Assembly (NCBI GenBank): GCA_001310415.1
Contig: BAXE01000007.1
Location: 124,001-188,000 of the forward strand
DNA from: Enterovibrio sp. JCM 19048
Lineage (GTDB): Bacteria; Pseudomonadota; Gammaproteobacteria; Enterobacterales; Vibrionaceae
Reading direction: 5' to 3'
Length of the DNA stretch: 64,000 nucleotides
Both the position numbers and the translations under genes were made by a program. Positions 1 through 9,417 of the stretch are shown here, piece by piece. A model generated the notes under the pieces. The model was not told the origin of the DNA. It saw only the letters and a list, made by a program, of their open reading frames with translations, and made no database searches. Within the stretch, counting starts at the first letter, position 1; every line of letters starts with the position of its first letter.

Positions 1-273
1 ACTGCTGTGTCTTCAAATATTTCTTCGCAACAGACCTGTGAAGGCAGTGAAGTGAAAGCTGCGATGTTCATCCAGGATAATTTCGACCAGATGATGGAAG
101 ACACGTCTAAAGGCTATGGTGAGCACATCTATACGATGCTGGAAATTCTGGAAGTTGAACAAAAAGACCAGCAGGAAATTATTACATCTGTGCGTGCTAG
201 CGTCGCAGATCAACTAGCTGCGGACGAGGTGACACCTCAGTCATACTACAATGCTGTAGTAGCAAGCTTATAA
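1..273 (+). CDS. DUF3015-like protein, C-terminal part (cut by window edge)
   Basis: The reading frame is open from base 1 to a TAA at 271-273, so the 5' end lies outside the window; an internal GTG at 7 is probably not the true start. The visible part has the pattern F-x3-N-x-D-x4-D-x3-G-x-GE followed by a helical tail with EVTP near the end, which resembles the C-terminal half of DUF3015 proteins. These are small exported proteins of unknown function. The signal peptide and cysteines that would confirm this are not in the window. Family assignment is from memory of the pattern. Confidence 0.5.
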   Translation, partial: TAVSSNISSQQTCEGSEVKAAMFIQDNFDQMMEDTSKGYGEHIYTMLEILEVEQKDQQEIITSVRASVADQLAADEVTPQSYYNAVVASL

Positions 274-393
274 CACTGAATCGCAGGCAGTATTGGCACT
301 CAGTTCGTTTAAGACATCTCGCCAATACTCGGTGTTTAAGTTTCACTGGTGTTCAAACGCTAGATTGGAAATTTAAACAGCATCAAGATAAAG

Positions 394-415
394 AAAAGGG
401 GCTCGCTGGAGCCCC
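394..415 (-). terminator. Rho-independent terminator of the dockerin/cohesin operon
   Basis: A 7-bp GC-rich stem (398-404 with 409-415, loop GCTG) is followed on the minus strand by a run of U from the AAAA at 394-397. It sits about 25 bases downstream of the dockerin gene stop. Confidence 0.75.
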
Positions 416-440
416 TTGAGTTTATCTATATGACAGACTT

Positions 441-2127
441 TTAGTTAAGTCGTTGTAACAACAAAATATCACGAATAGTGATTTTACCGTCGTTGTCTAA
501 ATCTCTCCTGTCACCTGGAGTTAGCGCTTGTTGGTTGCGGAAGGGCACAAGTATTGCGCGATCCGCGGCATCTACATCGCCATCCGCATCAAGATCCCCT
601 TGCTTAGTCGGCACAAATTGCCACCTGAGCAGGGTATCTGAGCTGCCAACAAATGCTTTCTGGGCAGATATCCCACCACGAACAACGAGTGCGGAGATGA
701 GCTGATAGGGGCCATCAGAGGTCTGGAACTGATCAGAACCGACGGTGAAGGTGATATCGTTTTGTCCTTGGGACAAAAAGCGGGAGAAAGCAACCAAGTC
801 AATATCCTGTCCAGTCGCAGATACCACTTTGAAGGACATTTGGTAGCTGCCTTGTAGCGTGACTGAAACAGGAACGGAGAACTCCAAAGCACCGATCATG
901 TTGTTTTGGATAATCGGTGAGATAACCGCTTCGCCGATCACGATGTCCTCACTGCACAGATCTGCCAATGATATCGCGTCCGTTTCACCGAGCTGGGTTC
1001 CTTTACCAGCAAGCACTATGCCTTCATCCGAAAGCGATAGTACATTGAGGTATGGAAGCTGATACGGGCCATCTACAGCCAGGCTTTCCAGAATATCGTC
1101 CACATCGTAAAACAGCGTGACGTTTGACGTGCCGGAAGAGAGCGTGAAACGAGCCTGTTGATTAAGCGTGTTCCCATTACTCGCTACCAGTTGGCCTTGA
1201 ACCACATATTCCCCGGATGTGTTCACCGTTAACGTGGCGATTTCGTTGATCCTTCAATACATCCTCCGTTGCCATAGACCAGTTGCGAAACCACGGTCGA
1301 CACATTTACCGGTGGCGCTTTCACCGTCACCGTGCGGCTGACTGAGCGGGAGATCGTACCGTTAACAGTAGGGATGTCAGTATTGGCCTGAATGATATAA
1401 GTACCGGCAGCATTAAAGGTATAACCGCGGGTATATACGCCATCATTAGCCAGCCCATCGGGATCCACACCGTCGTCCTTGCCCGGTGCGCTGTCCGGAG
1501 CTGCACCTTCTTTGGTAACGGTAATAGTGGGTGAGAGGCCAGTAACGGGCGAGCCGTTATTCAGAACCAGCATACCGGGGGCAATCTCTTCTCCCACCAA
1601 GTAGTTATCCCGGTCGAGGCAACGCCTACCTGCCATTTCGAACGAACAAACAGCGTGGTGACGATCACTGTGTCGACAGGGGCTTCAGTGTAAATCAGCT
1701 TGATTTTCCACACGCCACTTTGGGGGGAGGCAACTTCCTCAGTGGAAAAAATACCACCGGGAAGATTTGAACCAGGCTGAATGTCTTCACCTGAGACAAA
1801 GCTTACTTCAGCGTCACCGGATTCGAGCACCACAGCGCCCGTTGGATCGATTAACTGAAATGTTGCACCGTCAAGCGGCGTTACAGCTTCAGTTTTGAGG
1901 CCATCAGCCCCTTCAATTAAGAAAGAAAACTCCGTTTCAGTATCATTGACTTTTACCTCTTCAATCAGTGTGACCGGCATATTGACAGCAACCGGAACCG
2001 ATTCTGCCGTCACGGTTGTAGAGGACAGGATAAGACCCAAAAACACAACGAACCTATTCACCACGGTCGCAAAGGCACAGGAATTGTGTCCCTGGTTTTT
2101 GAGTGTAAAGCATCTACTCATCATCAT
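441..2127 (-). CDS. Secreted choice-of-anchor-like protein with C-terminal type I dockerin domain
   Basis: An exported protein of roughly 560 residues. It starts with three ATG codons at 2127-2119 behind AGGTGA, then has a hydrophobic signal peptide (VVFLGLILSSTTVTA). The middle contains beta-sandwich-like segments, including DGLANDGVYTRGY, a pattern common in choice-of-anchor X and extracellular repeat proteins. The last 55 residues hold two calcium-loop repeats, GDLDADGDVDAADR and RDLDNDGKITIRD, the hallmark of a dockerin. Known dockerins bind cohesins; a cohesin is encoded in the same operon. The frame is broken near 1610-1630 and near 1235-1250, most likely by base deletions. The gene starts 4 bases after the hydrolase stop, suggesting translational coupling. 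Confidence 0.75.
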
Positions 2128-2131
2128 AGGT

Positions 2132-3587
2132 TCACCTAAGTGGTATGGTTTTCTGAAGGAACTGATCCACGTTTACTGCATTTTTAACCGTGCTGTGGTT
2201 ATGGAGACTGTTACCAAGAGACGTTCCATAACTTGGGTTTGCGCTGTTCGTGGTTACCACTATGTCGTTATCCTGCGGTGTCGCGGCGACAATAGTCTGG
2301 TAAATGAGGGTTGTTTTTTCTCCGCCAAAACAGAAGAAACAAGGTGTTGTCTGCGTTTGTAGAATTGGCGCAGAAGAAAAATCACGCATCACCAGCCAAG
2401 CGCGCTCAGCAGCATAATGCGCAATGCCGGGGAAAAGGCCGGCTGATTCGGATGATTCCAGATCATTGTTGCCGTTCGCGTCCGCATTTGCGCCGATGGT
2501 GAACGTCTTGCCGATATTTCCTCTGAGATTGAGCGATATTGCTTCACTCGCTCTGCCTGTGGTCAAATCTCTCAAGCCCGGCAATTGGGGCCCTGACCAA
2601 ACGTCCAAGAGTTGATATACGTTGCAGCAAAACCGTTGGGGTCGTTTCCTTGGTTGACGCGGTTATCGACTTCAGCCTTTTGAATGATTGAAAGGTCAGC
2701 AGCAACACTGCCAAGGTGAGGCGTTGATAGCGTAGATAGGGAAAGTATCTCGAAGCTTGGAGCCCTAGCTTTCAATTCCTGTGTATCCAGTCCGCCTTTA
2801 CTGTGTGCAATGACGTGAACCTTTTTGGATTTGATAGTGTCAAGGAACGCCTGAATATTCTGTTCGAGTTGAGCTGCATTTCCCGCAGAGCGTCCATTGG
2901 CTGTCACAGAAAATCGGGTATAGAGCACGCCAGTGTTGTCCAGTGTTTCTAGCACGCCCGGCGCCGATCCGGCATCCCAACTGGAGGCATCAGCGTTTAT
3001 TCCGTGCGCCAGTACATATGGCGCGGAAACATCAAACTCCAGCGACACCCAGTCGACTGCCATACACCAAGATTCTGAAGTATTGGCGGTGTCGATATCT
3101 ATCCGGATTTCATTGGTTTGACCAAACTTCACCTCTTCAATCGGAATAATAATGGCATCGTCCGTCCATTGATTATTCACACCAGAGAGGTTCTTTTTGA
3201 AAGAGCCGTTGAAGGATATTTTGTCCACTTCCGGTTGGACCCCCGATACGTTTGCGCCGGAGTCGATGTCATAAACCGGAAAACGCATGACAGCCTGAGC
3301 GCCAAGGACACCATTGGATACCAGTGCCGGAGCGTCTTTCAAATAGCCATCCGATCCAATGGCATTGGGGTTAACTATGGCCGGAACTTCAAGCGAAATA
3401 ATAAGTGGCCCGCCTGAACGGAAAGTGCATCCGGTATCAAGGCCGCTGCCGCTGTTAACAACATAGACCCAAGCTCTTCTTCCGGCGGGTCGAAGGGGGA
3501 AGATGTATTTGCGAGTGCAGGAGCTGCTATACAGAGCGTTGATAGCAACCCGCTCCACGCGCAGATCTGCATGGATTGATGAGTCAT
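2132..3587 (-). CDS. Secreted alpha/beta-hydrolase (esterase/lipase-like)
   Basis: An exported protein of about 480 residues with signal peptide WSGLLSTLCIAAPALA. The hydrolase core has the oxyanion-hole motif LAHGI and the nucleophile elbow AHSKGGLD (Ser in G/A-x-S-x-G form), followed by STPHLGS, typical of lipases that act with a lid. A likely catalytic His lies in GIAHYAAERAW near the end. The substrate cannot be told from sequence. The frame shifts near 3470-3490 and near 2590-2600. It lies third in the operon, 20 bases after the small exported protein and 4 bases before the dockerin gene. The dockerin protein may be its partner or surface adaptor; that is inference. Confidence 0.75.
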
Positions 3588-3607
3588 TAATTTATCTCCG
3601 TATTTGC

Positions 3608-3883
3608 TTATTCCTTCCCGGAATCGGTTTCGATGATGGTAGGGAGATCAGCACCGGTTACGTATTTACCCGAAATTGTGTTTCCGACCATCTCTTCATT
3701 GACAGAAGCCGATGTGGTCATCCAGATGACATCGCCATCTGCAGATTCGATAGCTAACCGCTGGCCTTCGACAGCAACGATGGTTCCTTCAAATACCTGA
3801 GGTTCGTCGGCGTTGGCGTTAAGTGAAAAGGGGGCAAGTGCAAAGATTAAAAGGAGTATCTGAGTTCGAAATATACGATTCAT
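3608..3883 (-). CDS. Small exported protein of unknown function
   Basis: A 91-residue protein with a clear signal peptide (LLLIFALAPFSLNANA) and a mature part of about 65 residues that looks like one small beta barrel (VFEGTIVAVEG, IWMTTSA, ISGKYVTG). I do not recognise the family. Its ATG overlaps the TGA of the cohesin gene (ATGA), so the two are translationally coupled. Its place between anchor and hydrolase suggests a role in the same surface complex, but nothing in the sequence shows it directly. Confidence 0.75.
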   Translation of the reverse strand: MNRIFRTQILLLIFALAPFSLNANADEPQVFEGTIVAVEGQRLAIESADGDVIWMTTSASVNEEMVGNTISGKYVTGADLPTIIETDSGKE

Positions 3884-4584
3884 TTTGGTCTCCTGAACGA
3901 GCGGAATTCTCTGAACAGACGGGTAGCAAACAGGGCAAGCGCAACAAGTAAAAATGAGGAAGATGGTTCAGGAATTGGCGTTGGAGGGTTGCCTCCGGTA
4001 ACAGACAATGTTGTCTGGCCAGGGTTAAAGGTTGAAGCGACTTCATCCAGATTGCTGTTCAACAGGCTGAAAAGCGGATCGTTTACCACAAATCCGATGT
4101 TCGACGACGCTGATTCTGCAATTGCTAGAAACTCAAGCTGAAATAGCCGAAACGAGTCTTCTTGCAGAGAATCCAAGACACTCTGGCTGTTTCCCGAAAT
4201 GCCAAAAATATCGACGATGCCCGTGCTAGCTATTGCATCCCCAAAAAACGGGAAAGCACCCGCTTCGGGTAAATCCAATTGGTTACCGAAAGTAGAGTCA
4301 CCAAATGTCGCGGAAGAGAATGCAAAGACACTGCTGTCAAAGCTGATATCAAAATCAAAGCCGGCAAGCGCACTTCCGGGTGTGGAGCCGTTAAGACCAG
4401 AGATCCCGATATCGATGAGTACCGACTGTCCGGTAGTCACTGAGGTCGTGGAGGGTATGACTGAGAGTATCGCAGCGGATACGGTAGAGGGTAAAAGCAG
4501 AGAGAATAGAATAAAACTTACATTCAACGCGGCTTGATGCCACCGACTGAGAGACCTTTTTTTTACGTAATTAACGTTGTGCAT
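3880..4584 (-). CDS. Cohesin-domain protein with PEP-CTERM sorting signal
   Basis: A 234-residue protein: a long basic N-region and hydrophobic signal segment (FILFSLLLPSTVSAA), then a cohesin-like beta sandwich at about residues 40-195 (ILSVIPSTTSVTTGQSV, FDFDISFDSSVF, LFQLEFLAI), then the C-terminal IPEPSS motif, hydrophobic helix FLLVALALFATRLF and basic tail REFRSFRRPK. The tail is the standard PEP-CTERM tripartite signal, recognised by exosortase in exopolysaccharide-producing Gram-negatives. Cohesins are the binding partners of dockerins, and a dockerin lies at the end of this operon. It is the first gene, with AAGGA upstream of the ATG and a sigma-54 promoter 70-85 bases upstream. No exosortase gene is in the window. 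Confidence 0.8.
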   Translation of the reverse strand: MHNVNYVKKRSLSRWHQAALNVSFILFSLLLPSTVSAAILSVIPSTTSVTTGQSVLIDIGISGLNGSTPGSALAGFDFDISFDSSVFAFSSATFGDSTFGNQLDLPEAGAFPFFGDAIASTGIVDIFGISGNSQSVLDSLQEDSFRLFQLEFLAIAESASSNIGFVVNDPLFSLLNSNLDEVASTFNPGQTTLSVTGGNPPTPIPEPSSSFLLVALALFATRLFREFRSFRRPK

Positions 4585-4653
4585 AGGCTCAAATCCTTAC
4601 ACCTGATGAACCAGCGGGCCCTATTGCCCGATGTACTACAGGACTGGCTTTTA

Positions 4654-4668
4654 GCAAAACGTGCGCCA
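4654..4668 (-). promoter_or_regulatory. Sigma-54 (-24/-12) promoter of the cohesin operon
   Basis: Read on the minus strand the site is TGGCGCACGTTTTGC, with the invariant GG and GC elements exactly 10 bases apart as sigma-54 RNA polymerase requires. It lies 70 bases upstream of the cohesin gene ATG. PEP-CTERM genes in other bacteria are often driven by sigma-54 with the PrsK/PrsR system, so the find fits the gene it serves. Confidence 0.7.
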
Positions 4669-4865
4669 CAAATTAAAATGGCTATATTTCAAGGGGATAA
4701 AAACATGGTGTATGTAAATCTTTCGCGAGGTGTAAACTTTATTGACACAATATTTGGAGGGATTTGGTTTTTCACACCAATCAGGACAGGGCGTGTTGAA
4801 CTGTGGTGGGCAGTTTCAGGATTGAATTCAGTCGATAACTAACAAAGTTGCCTTTCCATGGGAGA

Positions 4866-4895
4866 CCACCTAAAGTGATTTTGCCACCTTAAGTG
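4866..4895. promoter_or_regulatory. Tandem 12-bp repeats, possible enhancer site
   Basis: CCACCTAAAGTG (4866-4877) and CCACCTTAAGTG (4884-4895) repeat at an 18-bp period, about 220-250 bases upstream of the transcription start predicted from the sigma-54 promoter. That distance suits binding of a sigma-54 activator. The rest of 4585-4941 holds no gene that I can support. The repeats could instead belong to the 3' end of the chemoreceptor transcript. Confidence 0.4.
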
Positions 4896-4941
4896 GTGTC
4901 TAGAATCCTTAAACCACAACACATTTGAATGGGATAACTGA

Positions 4942-6820
4942 TCAAACCTTAAACTTGTTCAGCTCAATATCCTGCTTGCTAGTAAGTTCGACCATACCGG
5001 CACAACGCTGTTCTTGTTCAGTGGCTCTCTCAGACGCTGTTTGGCTCATAGTACGCATCATGTTAGTGCTTTGATTGACTTCCATAGTAGTGGTGTTTTG
5101 ACTATCTGCGGCGTTTGCTATGTCTGTGGTAAGTGCGTTTATTTGGCTGATACTGTTTCGGATTTCGTTAAGCATTGAGTCTGCTTGAGCTGCTATTTCT
5201 TGGGTATGTTTGGCCGTATTGCGTCCTTTGAGAATGATGTCTTCTGCGCTACCCACACCCAATTGCAATTGACTAATCATCTTTTTAATTTCTTCTGTGG
5301 ATTGCTGTGTACGAGATGCTAAAGCTCGAACTTCATCGGCAACCACGGCAAAACCTCGACCCATCTCTCCGGCTCGTGCAGCTTCGATCGCAGCATTTAG
5401 TGCCAACAAATTAGTTTGTTCTGCAATACCAGTAATGACAGTCAGAATGGATGAAATATTGTCGCTGTAGCCAGATAGTTCGTTAATTTTACTAACAGCC
5501 ATTTCCATTTCTGCGGTTAAGGTTGAAATGGATTGAGAGGTATTTGATACAACTTCGACGCCCTTACATGCCGCATTGTCCGCTTCCTGTGCAGCGCCGG
5601 ATGCCCTTTGCGCATTGTCAGATACATTCTGTGCAATTGACGACATGTCATCCATTGCAACAGTGAGTGATTCAAGTTCTTGTAATTGCTTTTGTACGCG
5701 TTGTGAAGACGCAGAAGCAGCATCGGCAGTGAAATCGGTATTCTTTCTCACCTCTAGCGAGATGTTTTTTACCTGACTAATAAGGTTTTGTAAGTATTCA
5801 AGAAACTGATTGAAGTCGTTTGAAAGTTTACCGAATTCATCGTTACTGGAAACAACAATCCGTTTTGTTAAGTCGCCTTCGCCACTATTGATCTCGCGCA
5901 GAGAGTCGCGAAGTCTATCGAGTGGTTTAAGCTGGCGAGAAACTCCGATGTATAACGCAATTGAGCAAAATAGTGTGCTGATAATGGTGGCAAAAAAAGC
6001 GATCCATCCAAGCTGTGTGGCTTCGGCCATGACTTGATTTTTGTCGAGCACCACACCAATCAACCATTGGTTACCGTAGAGGTTGGTGAGTTCATAAAAA
6101 ACAGTGAAGACAGGTTGGCCGTCGACGATGGACTCGGTCATATTTTTTGAAAACGGTGGCACATGGTCTCCGAATAGTGCGACGTGGATTTGCCATTAAG
6201 TTCGGTGTTGGGGTGACTGATTATGGTGCCATCTGCACTCAGAAGGAAGGCGTAACCCGTGTTGTCAAAGTTCAATGTATTCACGGCTTCAGACACGGTG
6301 TTCAGACTAAGATCACCGCCAAACGCGCCCTTAAACTCCCCCTTATCATAGAAATTTGCCACGGCAGAGATGAGGATTTCATTAGTACCTGCATCCGCAT
6401 ACGGCTCAGTCAGTATTGCGCGATTATGTTGTTTGGCGAGTGGGTACCAAGGGCGTTTTCTCGCATCCCAGTTCTCAGGTGTCCATGTCAAGTCATTGGT
6501 GATGGCTTTACCGTCGGTTTCTAATCCGCCAAAAATGAGAAGAAATTCGTCTTTCAGCAGGGGAGTATCAAAGGTTTTTTGGATGGTTTCAGCATTAAAA
6601 TCGGCATCGATGGTTTGAGCCATCATATCAATCAAGCCGAGTTTGCTATTCAGCCAGTTGGTGATTTGGTTACCCAGTGCTGATGTGCCTCGAGAGTCGT
6701 TTGAGCCTTGTTTTCGTAAAGTGCATTTTTTACCGTATTGTATTGAAACCAAGAAAAAATAGAGAAACTTAATACAACAATACAGGAAGCCAGCACGGCA
6801 ACTTTATGGGAAACCTTCAT
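4942..6820 (-). CDS. Methyl-accepting chemotaxis protein (Cache sensor, HAMP, MA domain)
   Basis: A chemoreceptor of about 625 residues. The true start is the ATG at 6818-6820 ([19 protein letters not shown], first membrane helix). A periplasmic Cache-type ligand domain follows ([20 protein letters not shown] and ISHPN), then a second helix ([19 protein letters not shown]), a HAMP linker ([11 protein letters not shown]) and a signalling domain with the nearly invariant tip [19 protein letters not shown]. No CheR pentapeptide is seen at the end. The reading frame is broken twice, near 6700-6740 and near 6150. The ligand is not predictable. It is transcribed towards the cohesin operon but separated from it by 357 bases. 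Confidence 0.9.
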
Positions 6821-7035
6821 CCTTCACCCCAACACATCGTAGAATCCAATAGTTAATGATTGCTTTATCGATAAGAAGTATAGTCAGAAGAGAGGCGCTT
6901 GGTTTTTATCTGAGAGTGTATTAGATAAAAATGATTTCCCTGAAACAATATAGAGGGCAATACACAAGTGATACGCTCGTTGTGGCTATCTAAATGATCA
7001 AAGCCGCCTCCTCATCTCTGTCCCATAACCAATCA

Positions 7036-7054
7036 GCGCAGCCAATGGCTGCGC
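7036..7054. terminator. Strong hairpin after the carboxypeptidase gene
   Basis: An 8-bp perfect stem, GCGCAGCC / GGCTGCGC with loop AAT, 13 bases past the carboxypeptidase stop. The following minus-strand bases are only moderately U-rich, so it may act as a weak terminator or a 3'-end stabiliser. I see nothing else in 6821-7066. Confidence 0.45.
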
Positions 7055-7066
7055 TGGTGGTTTTCA

Positions 7067-8646
7067 TCAATTGTTCAGGTAGCGATCGATAAGGTGCTGT
7101 TTGAAATACTCCGGATTCAGCGGTTCACCTGTAGCCTGAATCACCAACTCGTCAGTAGTCAGTGTTGAGCCCTTTGACCAAATATTGGCTTCCAGCCACG
7201 CGCTGATTGGCGCGAAATCCAGTGCTTCAATACACGCATCAACATCCACGGTTTTACGCATTGCAGCCATAAATTGGGCGGCATACATGGCGCCTAACGT
7301 GTAGCTTGGAAAGTACCCAAAACTTCCATCACACCAATGAATATCCTGCATGCAGCCGTCTTTGTAGTTGTGATTTTTTGCAGTAGACATTTGACACTCG
7401 GGGTCGGTCCAATGAATATCCTGCATACAACCGTTGGTGTAGTTGCCTTCGGTGTTGATGTTCAGGTATTCCTGCATCTTTTGATTCCAGATGACGGGAA
7501 TATCATCAACCTCAATGCTGCCTTCAATTAATGCACGTTCGAGTTCATAGCGCAGGATGATATGCGCAGGGTAGGTGACTTCATCGGCGTCCACGCGAAT
7601 GTAACCTGGCTCAACACGTTTATAGATTGCGTCCATGTTGGCTTCCGCAAATGCAGGGTCGGATTCTCGGCCGAAGGTTTCCTTGGCGAATTTCACTAAA
7701 TGGGCGACAAAAGCGAGTTGCGTGCCAGCTGCATTTCAAAAAACAGGCTCTGGCTTTCGTGGATCCCCATTGAACGCGCTTCACCGCTTGGCATGCCAGA
7801 AAGGGTTTTTGGGAGTCCTTGCTCGTAGCGCGCATGGCCGGTTTCGTGGATCACACCCATGATGGCAGAGGTGAAATCATCTTCGTTGTAACGCGTGGTG
7901 ATGCGGACATCTTCCGGCACGCCACCACAGAATGGGTGCATGCTGACGTCCAAGCGGCCATGGTTAAAGTCAAATCCCAGAATGCCCATAAAGGTTTTGC
8001 CAAGTGCAGCTTGTTTTTCAGTGTCGAACGGGCCTTGAGGTTGTTGTACTTGAGTAGCTTTCTGTTTTTCGATGATTTGTTTGGTCAGGTCTGGCAGCCA
8101 GGATTTTAACTCACCGAAAATGATATCCAGTTTGTCTGTGGTCATGCCCGGCTCGTAAAGATCCAGCATGGCGTTGTAAGGCGATAGACCGGTTTTCTCT
8201 GCGCGGATTTGCGCTTCTTCACGTGAAAGCTTCACCACTTCTTTCAGGTTGGGCGCAAAGCTATTCCAATCATTGGCTTTACGTTGTGTGCGCCATCCGT
8301 GCTCACATTTAGAACCTGCGTTGGACTTGGCTTTTACCAGATCTGAAGGCAGTGCAGAGGCCTGAAGCCACTGGCGTTTCATCTCGCGAAGCTCAACGCG
8401 TTGTTCTTCACTCAATGCGCTGCTATTTGCTTCAGCGTCTGCAATCCACTGTCCAACTTCGTCTGCTGTCAGCGTTTCATGGCAAAGTACCGCCAGTTCA
8501 CTCATGGCGCGGGCGCGGGCTTCGTTGCCGCCGTCTGGCATCATAGCCGCCTGATCCCAGCCACAAATCGCGGAGAGGTGGCGGTAGTTGGCCAGTTTCT
8601 GGAATTGGGTATTCAGTTTATCCATTGAGGTCATTGTTTTATCCAT
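7067..8646 (-). CDS. M32-family metallocarboxypeptidase (Taq carboxypeptidase type)
   Basis: A cytosolic zinc carboxypeptidase of about 525 residues. The zinc site is HETGH, with the downstream HESQSLFFE that supplies the third ligand, and the family motif GYFPSYTLGA is near the C-terminus. One G seems to be missing near 7717: restoring it reads ...LARNSAFVAHLVKFAKE..., as in homologs. Unusually, the conserved segment GCMQDIHW occurs twice, 25 codons apart, where family members have it once (see findings). The start at 8646 has no clear ribosome-binding site; ATG codons at 8634 and 8625 are alternatives. Confidence 0.9.
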
Positions 8647-8785
8647 ATTGGGAATCGGTTTTTTGAATGCGTTGGCTGAATGGGTTTAGTGTATGGCATA
8701 GCGAGAAGTTTCACTAAGAATGGTTGACAGTAGCACGTTGTCAGGGATTATTCTGTATGAAAAGAAGCAAATAGATGACGGGTGT

Positions 8786-9361
8786 ATGTATATATTTGGC
8801 TACGGCAGTTTGATCAACGAAGCTTCACGGAAACTTACCGGCGATACGGGCAAGGCAATGCCAGCGGTGGTGAGTGGATTGCAGCGTTACTGGGGTAAAA
8901 CCGGTTCGCCGGTGATGTCGCATCTTGTTGTGCGCGAAGGGGAAGGCGAATGCAATGGCGTGCTTATCCATATTGATGATGAGGCTCTATCGATTTTTGA
9001 TATCCGTGAAGCAGGCTACCAACGTGTGGAGCTTGCAGCATCGCGGGTCAAGGTGTTTGAGCCGGGTTTCACCATTGATGGGCCCGTCTATGTCTACGTG
9101 ACCGAAGACGTCATTTCCCCCTGTCATATTCAGCCTATCGCCCAAAGCTATGTGGATACGGTGCTGGCTGGTTGCCTGCGATATTCTGCAGATTTTGCCC
9201 AGGGGTTTATTGCTTCTACCTATGGTTGGGGTTTCCCGAGAATGGATGACCGCCATGCACCGGTTTATCAGCGGGTGGCAGGTGTTGCGGATTCTGACAG
9301 GAGTGTCATTGATACCTTGTTGGAGAACTTTCCGGATGCCTTCAAAAAGCAGGAAGAGTGA
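8786..9361 (+). CDS. Gamma-glutamylcyclotransferase-like (GGCT/AIG2 fold) protein
   Basis: Starts with MYIFGYGSLI, the phosphate- and glutathione-binding loop of the GGCT fold; I therefore chose the ATG at 8786 over an upstream in-frame ATG at 8720. Length is 191 residues. The family cleaves gamma-glutamyl amines or peptides, releasing 5-oxoproline, and the general acid is usually a Glu in the middle of the domain. The substrate of this member is unknown. It is convergent with ompA and shares the terminator at 9376-9398. Confidence 0.75.
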   Translation: MYIFGYGSLINEASRKLTGDTGKAMPAVVSGLQRYWGKTGSPVMSHLVVREGEGECNGVLIHIDDEALSIFDIREAGYQRVELAASRVKVFEPGFTIDGPVYVYVTEDVISPCHIQPIAQSYVDTVLAGCLRYSADFAQGFIASTYGWGFPRMDDRHAPVYQRVAGVADSDRSVIDTLLENFPDAFKKQEE

Positions 9362-9375
9362 ATCAGGAAACAAAA

Positions 9376-9398
9376 AAGCCACGCATTAAGCGTGGCTT
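9376..9398. terminator. Bidirectional terminator between GGCT-like gene and ompA
   Basis: A 9-bp stem, AAGCCACGC / GCGTGGCTT, loop ATTAA, with an A-run before and T-rich bases after it, placed between two converging genes. Confidence 0.85.
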
Positions 9399-9417
9399 TG
9401 ATTCTTACCGGCGTTGA

